A stretch of 64,000 nucleotides of DNA from Limnohabitans sp. 2KL-1 (GTDB lineage Bacteria > Pseudomonadota > Gammaproteobacteria > Burkholderiales > Burkholderiaceae_C). The number at the start of each line of letters is the position of its first letter. Within the stretch, counting starts at the first letter, position 1. Positions 33,220-41,345 of this stretch are shown here, piece after piece. Made by a program: the position numbers and the translations under genes. Location of the stretch: positions 868,001 through 932,000 of the forward strand of contig NZ_NESL01000001.1 in the NCBI RefSeq assembly GCF_003063435.1, written 5' to 3'. The notes beneath the pieces are model-generated. The model was not told where the DNA came from and did no database searches. It saw only the letters and a list, made by a program, of their open reading frames with translations.

Positions 33220-33549
33220 ATGGCAGACGAGACCGATGAAGTATTTGACAAGGCAGCAGATCTGTTTGCTGTCATGTCGACACCGATTCGCTTGCGGATC
33301 ATCAGTCAGTTGTGCCAGGGGGAAAAGAACGTGGGGCAGTTACTTGAAAACATTGGCGTACCCCAGCCGAATATGTCTCAGCACTTGAATATTTTGTTTC
33401 GCTCGGGCGTGTTGGGCAAGCGCCGTCAGGGTGCTCAGATGTTTTATCGAATTGCAGACGAAACTGCAGCGAAGGTTTGTCGTGCGGTCTGTACGCAACT
33501 GGCCATCGGTGTGGTTGAAAAGGATCAAATTAACAAGGAGTTTGTGTGA
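33220..33549 (+). CDS. soxR: ArsR-family sox repressor (SoxR type)
   Basis: This 109-residue winged-helix ArsR protein is closely related to the one at 10770. RLRIISQLCQGEKNVGQLL carries the first sensor Cys (C32) and KVCRAVC the C-terminal pair (C87, C91). The recognition segment QPNMSQHLN and wing SGVLGKRR are identical to the paralogue. It heads the core sox operon and probably represses it through its own operator at 33176-33197 until reactive sulfur oxidises the cysteines. Its stop overlaps the soxC GTG start by 4 bp, so regulator and enzyme are co-translated. Confidence 0.91.
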   Translation: MADETDEVFDKAADLFAVMSTPIRLRIISQLCQGEKNVGQLLENIGVPQPNMSQHLNILFRSGVLGKRRQGAQMFYRIADETAAKVCRAVCTQLAIGVVEKDQINKEFV

Positions 33550-34910
33550 ACGCAGACAGTATCCAATCAGGAAGGGTGCAAAAAGCACCTGAAAATTTCC
33601 TGACCCAAAATGGGATCAAGGAGGTCTTTGCCGAAGGCAAAAAAGGCCGCAGAGATTTCATTCGCAACGCATTTGCGGCTGCGGCAGCAGGCGCAGCAGC
33701 ACCCATGGTGTTGGCGCAAGGCAACCCTGTGCCGACCGAGGGCGGCGATCCGAACATCTTGAATTTGCCAGAGCATGCGACCAACCTGGGTCAGGGTGTG
33801 GCGGTTGAAGGTTATGGCAAGCCCTCCAAATTCGAGGCAAACTTGCAGCGCCGTCAAAGCCCGGGCTTGACGCAAACCACCCAAGCCTCGGTGTCTTTTG
33901 CGCCATTGCAGTCCCTGTTTGGCATCGTGACGCCCAGTGGCTTGCATTTCGAGCGTCACCACCAAGGCTGGTGGGACATCGATCCGTCCAAGCACCGCTT
34001 CATGATCAACGGCATGGTCAAAAAGAACATGGTGTTCACCATGGACGAGATCATGCGTTTGCCGTCGGTTTCGCGTTTCCACTTCATTGAGTGTGGCGCC
34101 AACACCGCGGTTGACTGGGGCAACGTGGCGGTGCCTACGGTGCAATACACGCACGGCATGTTGTCTTGCAGCGAGTTCACGGGCGTGCCCCTGATCACCT
34201 TGCTCGAGCTGGCCGGTGCCGACCTGAAAAATGGCAAGTTTGTGCTGGCCGAAGGCGGTGACGGTTCCTCCATGACACGAACCATTCCGATGAGTTTGAT
34301 CACGTCGGGAGAAGTGATCGTGGCCTACGGCCAAAACGGCGAAATGTTGCGTCCGGAAAACGGCTACCCGCTGCGTCTGGTGGTGCCAGGCGTTCAGGGT
34401 GTGAGCTGGGTTAAGTACCTGCGCCGTGTCGAAGTCGGCGACAAACCTTACGCAGCCAAAGACGAGGCCATTCACTACATCGATTTGCAGCCGGGTGGCT
34501 TGCACCGCCAATACACCAACATCCAGGAAGTCAAGAGTGTGGTCACCACACCTTCTGGTGGCCAGGTGTTGCTGGACAAAGGTTTTTACAACATCACGGG
34601 CCTGGCTTGGTCGGGCAAGGGCAAGATCAAGCGCGTGGACGTGTCCACCGATGGCGGACGCAACTGGCGTCAGGCGCGGCTGGAAACCCCCGTTTTGTCC
34701 AAAGCTCTGTCCCGTTTCAATATCGACTGGGTGTGGGACGGCAAGCCCGCCATCATCCAAAGTCGCGCACAAGACGAAACAGGCCATGTGCAACCCACAT
34801 ACCAGCAGTTGCGCGCCGTTCGCGGTACCCGCTCCATTTATCACAACAACGCCATCCAGTCGTGGTTGGTGCAGGAAAACGGTGAGGTGAAAAATGTCCA
34901 GGTTTCGTGA
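33546..34910 (+). CDS. soxC: sulfur dehydrogenase molybdopterin subunit SoxC
   Basis: This 454-residue periplasmic molybdoenzyme of the sulfite oxidase family oxidises the sulfane sulfur bound to SoxY together with SoxD, releasing six electrons. It has a Tat signal (GRRDFIRNAF near residue 35) and the molybdenum-ligand cysteine in HFIECGANTA near residue 180. The C-terminal dimerisation domain follows. The start is a GTG at 33546 with AAGGAG 5 nt upstream, overlapping the arsR stop by 4 bp. Presence of soxCD predicts full oxidation of thiosulfate to sulfate without sulfur globules. Confidence 0.96.
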   Translation: MNADSIQSGRVQKAPENFLTQNGIKEVFAEGKKGRRDFIRNAFAAAAAGAAAPMVLAQGNPVPTEGGDPNILNLPEHATNLGQGVAVEGYGKPSKFEANLQRRQSPGLTQTTQASVSFAPLQSLFGIVTPSGLHFERHHQGWWDIDPSKHRFMINGMVKKNMVFTMDEIMRLPSVSRFHFIECGANTAVDWGNVAVPTVQYTHGMLSCSEFTGVPLITLLELAGADLKNGKFVLAEGGDGSSMTRTIPMSLITSGEVIVAYGQNGEMLRPENGYPLRLVVPGVQGVSWVKYLRRVEVGDKPYAAKDEAIHYIDLQPGGLHRQYTNIQEVKSVVTTPSGGQVLLDKGFYNITGLAWSGKGKIKRVDVSTDGGRNWRQARLETPVLSKALSRFNIDWVWDGKPAIIQSRAQDETGHVQPTYQQLRAVRGTRSIYHNNAIQSWLVQENGEVKNVQVS

Positions 34911-35976
34911 AGCCTTTTTAACGGCGGCTTTGTTGGCGATGGCCACTTGGGCTTCGGCGCAAAACACCCCCTATCCCGGTGTGGGCCGTGTTGCCACACC
35001 CAAAGAAGTCGCCAAGTGGGACATTGATGTGCGTGCAGACTTCAAGGGCCTGCCAGCAGGTTCTGGCTCGGTGGCCAAAGGTCAGGATGTATGGGAGGGA
35101 AAATGCGCCCAATGTCATGGTGTGTTCGGCGAATCGGGTGAGGTGTTCAGCCCCCTGATTGGTGGCACAACCGCACAAGACATCAAGACAGGGCGTGTCG
35201 CCAACCTCAACCGTTCGGACTATCCTGGCCGTACGACCATCATGAAAGTGTCGACGGTCTCCACCTTGTGGGATTACATCAACCGCGCCATGCCCTGGAC
35301 CAGCCCTAAATCGCTCAGCACGGAAGAGGTCTATGCGGTCACAGCTTTCTTGCTCAACTTGGCGAACATCGTGCCGGACAACTATGTCTTGTCGGACCAG
35401 AACATCGCCGAAGTGCAAGAACGCATGCCCAATCGAAACGGCATGACCACACAGCACGCCATGTGGCCCGGCAAGGAGTTTGGTGGCACCGTTCAGCCCG
35501 ATACTGTCAACAAGATCTGCATGAAAGATTGCACACCCGAGCCCAAGCTGGCGTCTTTCCTGCCTGACTTTGCACGCAATGCCCACGGTAATTTGGCCGA
35601 GCAAAACCGCATCGTGGGCCCGCAGCGTGGCGCCGACACCACCCGACCTGAACCCAAGGCGGGAGCCGTGGTGTCTGCAGCACAAACTGCCGCCCCAGCC
35701 ATAGCGCCCAAGCCAGAAAACGCCGAAGCCAAAGCCGCCATTGCGTTGTTGAACAAGCACAGCTGCACCGCCTGCCATGGCGTGGACAAGAAAATTGTCG
35801 GACCGGGTTTCAATGAAATCGCCAAAAAGCACGCCGGTAAAGTGGATTACCTGGCAGGCAAAATCAAGGCGGGTGGTTCAGGTGTTTGGGGGCCGATCCC
35901 CATGCCGGCACAAGGGCTGCCCGATGCAGATGCCAAAAAGATTGCCGAATGGATTTCCAAAGGGGCCAGCAAGTGA
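34894..35976 (+). CDS. soxD: sulfur dehydrogenase dihaem cytochrome SoxD
   Basis: This is a 360-residue exported dihaem cytochrome, the electron-accepting partner of SoxC. The first haem site CAQCH is near residue 73 and the second CTACH near residue 290. They are separated by a Pro/Ala-rich linker (residues 235-280). The C-terminal domain (VDKKIVGPGF, GGSGVWGPIPMPAQ) looks like a c551/c552 module. It closely resembles the separate cytochrome at 30257, suggesting gene duplication or fusion. The ATG lies inside the soxC end (17 bp overlap) with GAGG before it. Confidence 0.96.
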   Translation: MSRFREAFLTAALLAMATWASAQNTPYPGVGRVATPKEVAKWDIDVRADFKGLPAGSGSVAKGQDVWEGKCAQCHGVFGESGEVFSPLIGGTTAQDIKTGRVANLNRSDYPGRTTIMKVSTVSTLWDYINRAMPWTSPKSLSTEEVYAVTAFLLNLANIVPDNYVLSDQNIAEVQERMPNRNGMTTQHAMWPGKEFGGTVQPDTVNKICMKDCTPEPKLASFLPDFARNAHGNLAEQNRIVGPQRGADTTRPEPKAGAVVSAAQTAAPAIAPKPENAEAKAAIALLNKHSCTACHGVDKKIVGPGFNEIAKKHAGKVDYLAGKIKAGGSGVWGPIPMPAQGLPDADAKKIAEWISKGASK

Positions 35977-36046
35977 CAAGGGGATAATCCCGTTGAACTT
36001 GTGAACCAGTTTCATTAGCATCATTCAATCACAAAGGAGATTTCAG

Positions 36047-36502
36047 ATGCAAACACGTCGCGAGACACTCAAGCAAAGCGCTGTCGTGGCCGGTTTGCTG
36101 GCTTCGGCTGGCTTTCCCCAGTTCGCACATGCCGCTTTCAACAAGGCGGCTTTTGATGCCAAGTCCGTGCAAGACGCTGTCAAAGCCTATGGCGCAGCCA
36201 GCTTGGCCGAAAGCAAGGACGTCACCATCACCGGTCCAGACATCGCAGAAAACGGTGCTGTGGTGCCTTTGGGTGCCAGCACTTCATTGCCCGGTGTCAA
36301 GCAGTTGCTGATCTTGGTCGAGAAAAACCCGGCCGCTTTGGTGGCCATGTTCCAAGTCAGCGATGCAGTAGACGCCAACTTTGCCACCCGCGCCAAGATG
36401 GGCCAATCTTCGGATGTGTACGCTGTGGCCATCATGGCCGACGGCAAGGCACTGTGGGCCAAAAAAGAAGTGAAGGTCACATTGGGGGGCTGCGGCGGTT
36501 AA
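36047..36502 (+). CDS. soxY: sulfur carrier subunit SoxY
   Basis: SoxY carries the thiosulfate sulfur covalently on a C-terminal swinging arm. The 151-residue protein ends LGGCGG, the invariant carrier motif with its cysteine two residues before the last Gly pair. It begins with a Tat-like signal (TRRETLKQSAVVAG). It is exported as a heterodimer with SoxZ, encoded 52 bp downstream. AAGGAG precedes the ATG at 36047. Confidence 0.97.
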   Translation: MQTRRETLKQSAVVAGLLASAGFPQFAHAAFNKAAFDAKSVQDAVKAYGAASLAESKDVTITGPDIAENGAVVPLGASTSLPGVKQLLILVEKNPAALVAMFQVSDAVDANFATRAKMGQSSDVYAVAIMADGKALWAKKEVKVTLGGCGG

Positions 36503-36554
36503 GCCCGGTCTTCAACGCCTTCAAAACATTCACCGAAAGATTTAGGAGAGAAAA

Positions 36555-36866
36555 ATGGCAGATCCAATGCGCATTCGTGCCCAAGCCGCTGGCGACAAAG
36601 CAACCGTTCGTGTGCTCATGAGCCACGAAATGGAATCCGGTCAGCGCAAAGACGCTTCCGGCAAAACCGTGCCTGCCTGGTTCATCCAGGAAGTCACCGC
36701 TTCGCTCAATGGCAAGCCCGTGCTGGCCGCAGAATGGGGCCCCGCCGTGTCAAAGAACCCGTTCATGCAGTTCGCCATCAAGGGGGCCAAGGCGGGTGAC
36801 AAGGTGGCCGTGACCTGGAAAGACAACAAGGGCGACACCCGTACCGACGAAGCCACCGTATCCTGA
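36555..36866 (+). CDS. soxZ: SoxZ, partner of the sulfur carrier SoxY
   Basis: This 103-residue immunoglobulin-like protein has no signal and is carried to the periplasm with SoxY. It shows the family start MADPMRIRAQ, VLMSHEMESGQRKDASG near residue 22, and the WFIQEVTASLNG stretch near residue 45. AGGAGA lies directly before the ATG. A terminator-like hairpin at 36886 separates it from soxA and may keep soxYZ transcript more abundant than soxAX. Confidence 0.97.
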   Translation: MADPMRIRAQAAGDKATVRVLMSHEMESGQRKDASGKTVPAWFIQEVTASLNGKPVLAAEWGPAVSKNPFMQFAIKGAKAGDKVAVTWKDNKGDTRTDEATVS

Positions 36867-36885
36867 GCCTGCAGGTGCGGTAACC

Positions 36886-36914
36886 AGGGTGAAGTTGCGT
36901 TCTTCACCCTTTTT
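36886..36914 (+). terminator. terminator/attenuator-like hairpin between soxZ and soxA
   Basis: AGGGTGAAG and CTTCACCCT pair perfectly (9 bp) around TTGCGTT, and the stem ends in TTTTT (one T shared with the stem). It sits inside the operon, so partial termination or 3'-end protection of the upstream soxCDYZ message is likely. Confidence 0.7.
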
Positions 36915-36945
36915 CGTTTGATACCCATCCCCCCTTGAGGTGACC

Positions 36946-37749
36946 ATGAGAAAAGCCATTCACATTTCAATTGCTGCTGCACTGGCCTGGTCTTTTGTGC
37001 CCGCCATGGCGCAAAAAACCGCCAGCCAGGGCATTGACGAATACCGCGCCATGCTGGCCGACGGTAATCCCGCCGAGCTGTTTGAAGCCAAAGGCGAAGA
37101 CCTTTGGAAACAAGCCAGAGGCCCCAAAAAGGTTTCGCTTGAAAAGTGCGATCTGGGCAAAGGCGCTGGCGTTGTGAAAGGGGCTTTTGTCGAGTTGCCT
37201 CGTTACTTTGCCGACACGCAGCGCGTGCAAGACCTGGAGTCGCGCCTGCTGACCTGCATGGAAACCTTGCAAGGATTCAACGCGGCAGAAATCGCCAAGA
37301 CGCCGTTTGGCCGCGGCGAAATGGCCAATGTGACTGCTTTGGCCACCTGGATCTCTGCCGAATCCAAGGGGCTCAGGTTCAACCTGTCCCAAGCCCATTC
37401 GCAAGAAAAAACGTTTTATGAAGTGGGCAAGCGCCTGTTCTTCCAGCGTGGCGGACCTCACGACTTTTCCTGCGCTTCTTGCCATGGCGAAGAAGGCAAA
37501 CGCATCCGTTTGCAGGATCTGCCCGTCCTGACCAAGAACCCCGGAGATGGTTTGGGTTTTGCAGCCTGGCCCGCATACCGCGTTTCCAACGGTCAGATGT
37601 GGAGCATGCAACTGCGCCTGAACGACTGCTACCGGCAACAGCGTTTCCCTTACCCCGGCTTTGCCAGTGATGCGACCATTGCCCTGGCCACGTACCTGGG
37701 TGTGAATGCCAAGGGCGCGGCTTCGGTGGCTCCCGCCATCAAGCGTTGA
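36946..37749 (+). CDS. soxA: SoxA cytochrome subunit (single haem site)
   Basis: SoxA with SoxX forms the c-type cytochrome that joins thiosulfate to SoxY. The 267-residue product has a signal ending AMAQ and a structural cysteine pair (KCDLG near residue 66, LLTCME near residue 104). One haem site CASCH lies near residue 180. NDCYRQQRFPYP near residue 226 contains the Cys that becomes the persulfide haem ligand. Only one haem motif is present, so it belongs to the monohaem SoxA group. The ATG at 36946 has GAGG upstream and is preferred to the GTG six bases earlier. Confidence 0.95.
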   Translation: MRKAIHISIAAALAWSFVPAMAQKTASQGIDEYRAMLADGNPAELFEAKGEDLWKQARGPKKVSLEKCDLGKGAGVVKGAFVELPRYFADTQRVQDLESRLLTCMETLQGFNAAEIAKTPFGRGEMANVTALATWISAESKGLRFNLSQAHSQEKTFYEVGKRLFFQRGGPHDFSCASCHGEEGKRIRLQDLPVLTKNPGDGLGFAAWPAYRVSNGQMWSMQLRLNDCYRQQRFPYPGFASDATIALATYLGVNAKGAASVAPAIKR

Positions 37750-37767
37750 TCTGATCAGGAGACCTTC

Positions 37768-38424
37768 ATGAACAAAAAGACTTCAATTGTGTTGGCCAGC
37801 CTGACCGCCGCTGTGGTGGCTGCCGGTTGTGCCTCGGCCCCTTCCGTGGCCGAACTCAATGCCTTGACCGACCAGATTGTCAAAGCCTCCTTCCGCGACC
37901 AAGGGCCTGTCAAAGTCGAGCGCATCACCGCCACCGATGCAACCAACCGCGCTTGCAGCGAAGCCGATGTGGCCGGCAAGCCACTCGATGAAAAGACGGC
38001 CAAGGCGCTGGAAGAGGCCAACCTGAAAACCATCAAATGGCCATCGGACGGCCAATTCATCGGGGACTGGAAGCAAGGCGAAGCCATTGCCCAAAGTGGC
38101 CGCGGCCTGACCTGGACGGACGATGCCAAAACCGCCAATGGCGGCAATTGTTATAACTGCCATCAGATCAGCAAGGAAGAAATCTCCTATGGCACGATTG
38201 GCCCCAGCCTTTACAACTACGGCAAGATCCGTGGTGTGTCCGATCCTGCCAGCCCTGCCAGCAAAGCCATTGTGGAATACACCTGGGGCAAGATCTGGAA
38301 TGCCAAGGCCTACAACGCCTGCTCGAACATGCCACGTGCTGGCCACATGGGCATTCTGAACGAGTCGCAGGTGCGGCACATCGTGGGCTTGTTGCTCGAT
38401 CCCAAGTCACCCGTCAACCAGTGA
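37768..38424 (+). CDS. soxX: SoxX cytochrome subunit (long form)
   Basis: This is a 218-residue monohaem cytochrome with haem site CYNCH near residue 130. The distal methionine is in CSNMPRAGHMG near residue 190. A roughly 100-residue N-terminal extension makes it longer than the classical SoxX. The signal ends AAGCAS, which fits a lipoprotein signal (LVI-x-G-C type loosely), so membrane anchoring of the SoxAX complex is possible. It follows soxA by 18 bp and is closed by a terminator at 38432. Confidence 0.94.
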   Translation: MNKKTSIVLASLTAAVVAAGCASAPSVAELNALTDQIVKASFRDQGPVKVERITATDATNRACSEADVAGKPLDEKTAKALEEANLKTIKWPSDGQFIGDWKQGEAIAQSGRGLTWTDDAKTANGGNCYNCHQISKEEISYGTIGPSLYNYGKIRGVSDPASPASKAIVEYTWGKIWNAKAYNACSNMPRAGHMGILNESQVRHIVGLLLDPKSPVNQ

Positions 38425-38431
38425 TTTCTAA

Positions 38432-38455
38432 AACCCGGCTGGTCCGGGTTTTTTT
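38432..38455 (+). terminator. intrinsic terminator between soxX and soxB
   Basis: AACCCGG and CCGGGTT pair around CTGGT and run into seven consecutive T residues. It separates soxX from soxB, so soxB needs its own promoter or leaky read-through. Confidence 0.82.
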
Positions 38456-38464
38456 GGTCAACAT

Positions 38465-38484
38465 ATATCAGTGATTGCAAATAT
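38465..38484 (+). promoter_or_regulatory. ATAT-N12-ATAT operator overlapping the soxB start
   Basis: ATAT at 38465-38468 and 38481-38484 flank CAGTGATTGCAA. The left half (ATATCAGTG) is identical to that of the palindrome at 15081. The right half overlaps the soxB ATG at 38483, and no Shine-Dalgarno is seen, so the same bases may serve operator, promoter and start. Confidence 0.55.
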
Positions 38485-40219
38485 GAACCTCACCAAACGC
38501 GAATTTATCCAGGTCATGGGCGCGGGCACCATGGCCGGCATGAGCATGGGCAAGTTTTCTGAAGCCAGTGCGGCCACAGCAGCCCATGGGCTGTACGACA
38601 TTCCCAAATTCGGCAACGTGTCCTTTTTGCACATGACCGATTGCCATGCGCAGCTCAAACCCATTTATTTCCGGGAACCCAGCATCAACATGGGCATTGG
38701 CACCATGCAGGGCAATTTGCCGCATCTGGTGGGCGAGCATTTGTTGCAAGTGGCCAAGATCCGGCCCGGCACGGCTGAAGCCCACGCCTTGACTTATCTG
38801 GATTATGAAAAAGCCGCCCGGCGCTATGGCAAGGTGGGGGGCTTTGCACACTTGGCCACGTTGGTCAAACGCATGAAGGCCAGCCGCCCCGGGGCCTTGT
38901 TGCTCGATGGCGGCGACACTTGGCAAGGTTCGGGCACCAGCCTGTGGACCAACGGGCAGGACATGGTCGATGCGTGCAAGTTGCTGGGCGTGGACGTGAT
39001 GACCGGTCACTGGGAGTTCACCCTGGGCATGGCGCGCGTGAAGGAAATCGTCGAGAAAGATTTTGCGGGCAAAGTCGATTTCGTGGCGCAAAACGTCAAG
39101 ACCAATGACTTTGGTGACCCTGTGTTCAAGCCCTATGTCATCCGCGAGATCAATGGCGTGCCTTGCGCCATCATTGGCCAGGCCTTTCCCTACACCCCGA
39201 TCGCCAACCCGCGCTATATGGTGGCCGATTGGGAGTTCGGCATCCAGGACCAGAACATGCAGAAAATGGTCGATGAAGCCCGAGGCAAAGGGGCGCAGGT
39301 GGTGGTGGTCATCAGCCACAACGGCATGGATGTGGACCTCAAGATGGCCAGCCGTGTCAGCGGCATTGACGCCATCATGGGCGGTCACACGCATGACGGC
39401 ATGCCGGTGGCCAGCATCGTCTCCAACAAAGGCGGCAAGACCATCGTCACCAACGCGGGATCGAACGGCAAGTTTCTGGGGGTGCTGGACTTCGATGTCA
39501 AAGACAAGAAAGTCAGCGATTTCCGCTACAAGCTGCTGCCCGTGTTCTCCAACATGCTGCCCGCCGACAAGGAGATGGATGCCCTGATCACCAAGATCCG
39601 CGCACCTTACGAAAGCAAGTTGGCTGAGCAACTGGGTGTCTCCGAGGGGCTGCTGTACCGCCGAGGCAACTTCAACGGCACGGGCGACCAGTTGCTGGTC
39701 GATGCGCTGCTCGATGTTCAGGGGGCCGAGATCGCGTTCTCTCCCGGTTTCCGCTGGGGCACGTCCTTGCTGCCGGGCCAGGCCATCACGCGTGAATGGT
39801 TGCTCGACATGACGGCCACCACGTATTCGTACGCCACCGTGACCGAGATGACCGGTGAGACCCTCAAGACGGTGCTGGAAGACGTGGCCGATAACCTCTT
39901 CAACCCCGACCCTTATTACCAGCAAGGCGGCGACATGGTGCGCGTTGGGGGCATGAGTTACAGCTGCAACCCGGTGGGCACCATCGGCAACCGGATTGGC
40001 GACATGCGCCTGAATGGCCAGCTGATCGATGCAGGCAAAAAATACAAAGTGGCCGGTTGGGCACCCGTGGCCGAAGAGGCCCGCAACCAGGGCAACAAGC
40101 AAATCTGGGAAGTGGTGGAGACATGGCTCAAGACGCAGCCTGGTGGGCGCGTCAAGCCGCGCAAGCTCAATGCCCCCAAGATCCTGGGCGGCTTGCCCAA
40201 CAAGGGCTATGCCGCATGA
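38483..40219 (+). CDS. soxB: SoxB thiosulfohydrolase
   Basis: SoxB removes the sulfonate group from SoxY-bound thiosulfate as sulfate. The 578-residue protein belongs to the 5'-nucleotidase superfamily. The dimanganese motifs are DCHAQL near residue 54, LLDGGDTWQGSG near residue 140, and GGHTHDGMP near residue 301. A Tat-like signal with a KR pair (TKREFIQVMG) opens the protein. I place the start at ATG 38483 because homologues begin there; a GTG four codons upstream is in frame. The ATG overlaps an operator-like sequence and has no ribosome site. Confidence 0.96.
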   Translation: MNLTKREFIQVMGAGTMAGMSMGKFSEASAATAAHGLYDIPKFGNVSFLHMTDCHAQLKPIYFREPSINMGIGTMQGNLPHLVGEHLLQVAKIRPGTAEAHALTYLDYEKAARRYGKVGGFAHLATLVKRMKASRPGALLLDGGDTWQGSGTSLWTNGQDMVDACKLLGVDVMTGHWEFTLGMARVKEIVEKDFAGKVDFVAQNVKTNDFGDPVFKPYVIREINGVPCAIIGQAFPYTPIANPRYMVADWEFGIQDQNMQKMVDEARGKGAQVVVVISHNGMDVDLKMASRVSGIDAIMGGHTHDGMPVASIVSNKGGKTIVTNAGSNGKFLGVLDFDVKDKKVSDFRYKLLPVFSNMLPADKEMDALITKIRAPYESKLAEQLGVSEGLLYRRGNFNGTGDQLLVDALLDVQGAEIAFSPGFRWGTSLLPGQAITREWLLDMTATTYSYATVTEMTGETLKTVLEDVADNLFNPDPYYQQGGDMVRVGGMSYSCNPVGTIGNRIGDMRLNGQLIDAGKKYKVAGWAPVAEEARNQGNKQIWEVVETWLKTQPGGRVKPRKLNAPKILGGLPNKGYAA

Positions 40220-40297
40220 GGCGAGTCTGTCGGCCTGCACGTCTTGAAATGCAGTTCTGACACGCTTGCTGGTGCTGTTGTAAAGAGAAAATTGCAC

Positions 40298-41296
40298 ATG
40301 AAAAGAAGACATTTTTGGATGACAGGTGCGGCTTTGGCCAGTGCAGCGCTTTGGCCAGAAGCGCGCTTGCTGGCGCAACAGGCGCAGGACTTCATTGAAG
40401 GCCCGGCTGTGGCCGATATCCCGGCTCGGCAGTTGTCGCCGCATGTCTGGATGATTTTCTCGCCCGATGGTTTCCCCACACCCGAAAACCGCGGCATGAT
40501 GTCCAACGTGATTTTTGTGGTGACTTCGGCGGGCGTGGTGGTGCTCGATTCGGGGGCTTCATTGCAAATCGGCCAGATGGCGATCCGCATGATCCGCAAG
40601 GTCACCGACAAGCCGGTCGTTGCCGTTTTCAACAGCCACTACCACGGCGATCACTGGCTGGGCAACCACGCCTTTGTCAAAGCCTTTGGTCAGCAACTGC
40701 CCATTTACGCCTTGCCTTCGACCATTGAAAAGCTCAAAGGCACCGAGGGCAATCTGTGGCGCAGCCTGATGGAGCGCTGGACCAACCAGTCCAGTCTGGG
40801 CACTGAGGTGGTGTTGCCCAACACCGCCGTCCAGCATGGTCAGCGCATTCAGTTTGGCGACGTGACTTTGCGCATGCACCATTACGGTACGGCCCATACC
40901 CCTTCTGATTTGTGTGTGGAGGTGGTGCAGGACAAACTCACTGCCGTGGGCGACATCGCCATGACCAACCGCATCGCCAACATGGATGAAGGCTCTTATT
41001 TGGGTACGTTCAAATATTACAAAGATTTGACGGCTGCAACAGGCGATCAGTTGTGGGCACCCGGCCACGGGGAGCCGCGCAAAGACCTGTTGAAAACCTA
41101 CGGCGAATTCATGGCGGGCATTTGGGAGCCTTGCCTGCAAGCCGTCAAAGACGGCCGAGGCGAGGCGCAAGCCAAGACGCAGGTGCTGAAAGACCCGCGT
41201 GTGCAAGCGCGTGCCAAAACCATGCAGGGCTTTGACGGCAATATCGGCAAGTACATCAGTCTGGCTTTTCTTGAAGCTGAAAATGAGGCTTTTTAA
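40298..41296 (+). CDS. soxH: SoxH-like exported MBL-fold hydrolase
   Basis: This 332-residue MBL-fold protein has a Tat-like signal (KRRHFWMTGAA). The intact zinc motif is H114-x-H116-x-D118-H119 (NSHYHGDHWLG), with later ligands in GTAHTPSDL near residue 208, AVGDIAMTN near residue 228 and APGHGEP near residue 261. SoxH accompanies sox operons in several bacteria and is not required for thiosulfate oxidation in Paracoccus; its substrate is unknown. It follows soxB by 78 bp. Its paralogue at 21911 has lost the HxHxDH motif. Confidence 0.88.
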   Translation: MKRRHFWMTGAALASAALWPEARLLAQQAQDFIEGPAVADIPARQLSPHVWMIFSPDGFPTPENRGMMSNVIFVVTSAGVVVLDSGASLQIGQMAIRMIRKVTDKPVVAVFNSHYHGDHWLGNHAFVKAFGQQLPIYALPSTIEKLKGTEGNLWRSLMERWTNQSSLGTEVVLPNTAVQHGQRIQFGDVTLRMHHYGTAHTPSDLCVEVVQDKLTAVGDIAMTNRIANMDEGSYLGTFKYYKDLTAATGDQLWAPGHGEPRKDLLKTYGEFMAGIWEPCLQAVKDGRGEAQAKTQVLKDPRVQARAKTMQGFDGNIGKYISLAFLEAENEAF

Positions 41297-41345
41297 GAAG
41301 GTTCACGCACGAACTGACTGACGTGGCATGGGTTAGAGTGCACGC

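Noticed and set aside
38468..40444. 658-codon minus-strand open frame opposite soxB
   Set aside because: Antisense shadow: the plus strand has all SoxB metal motifs and the minus product resembles nothing.
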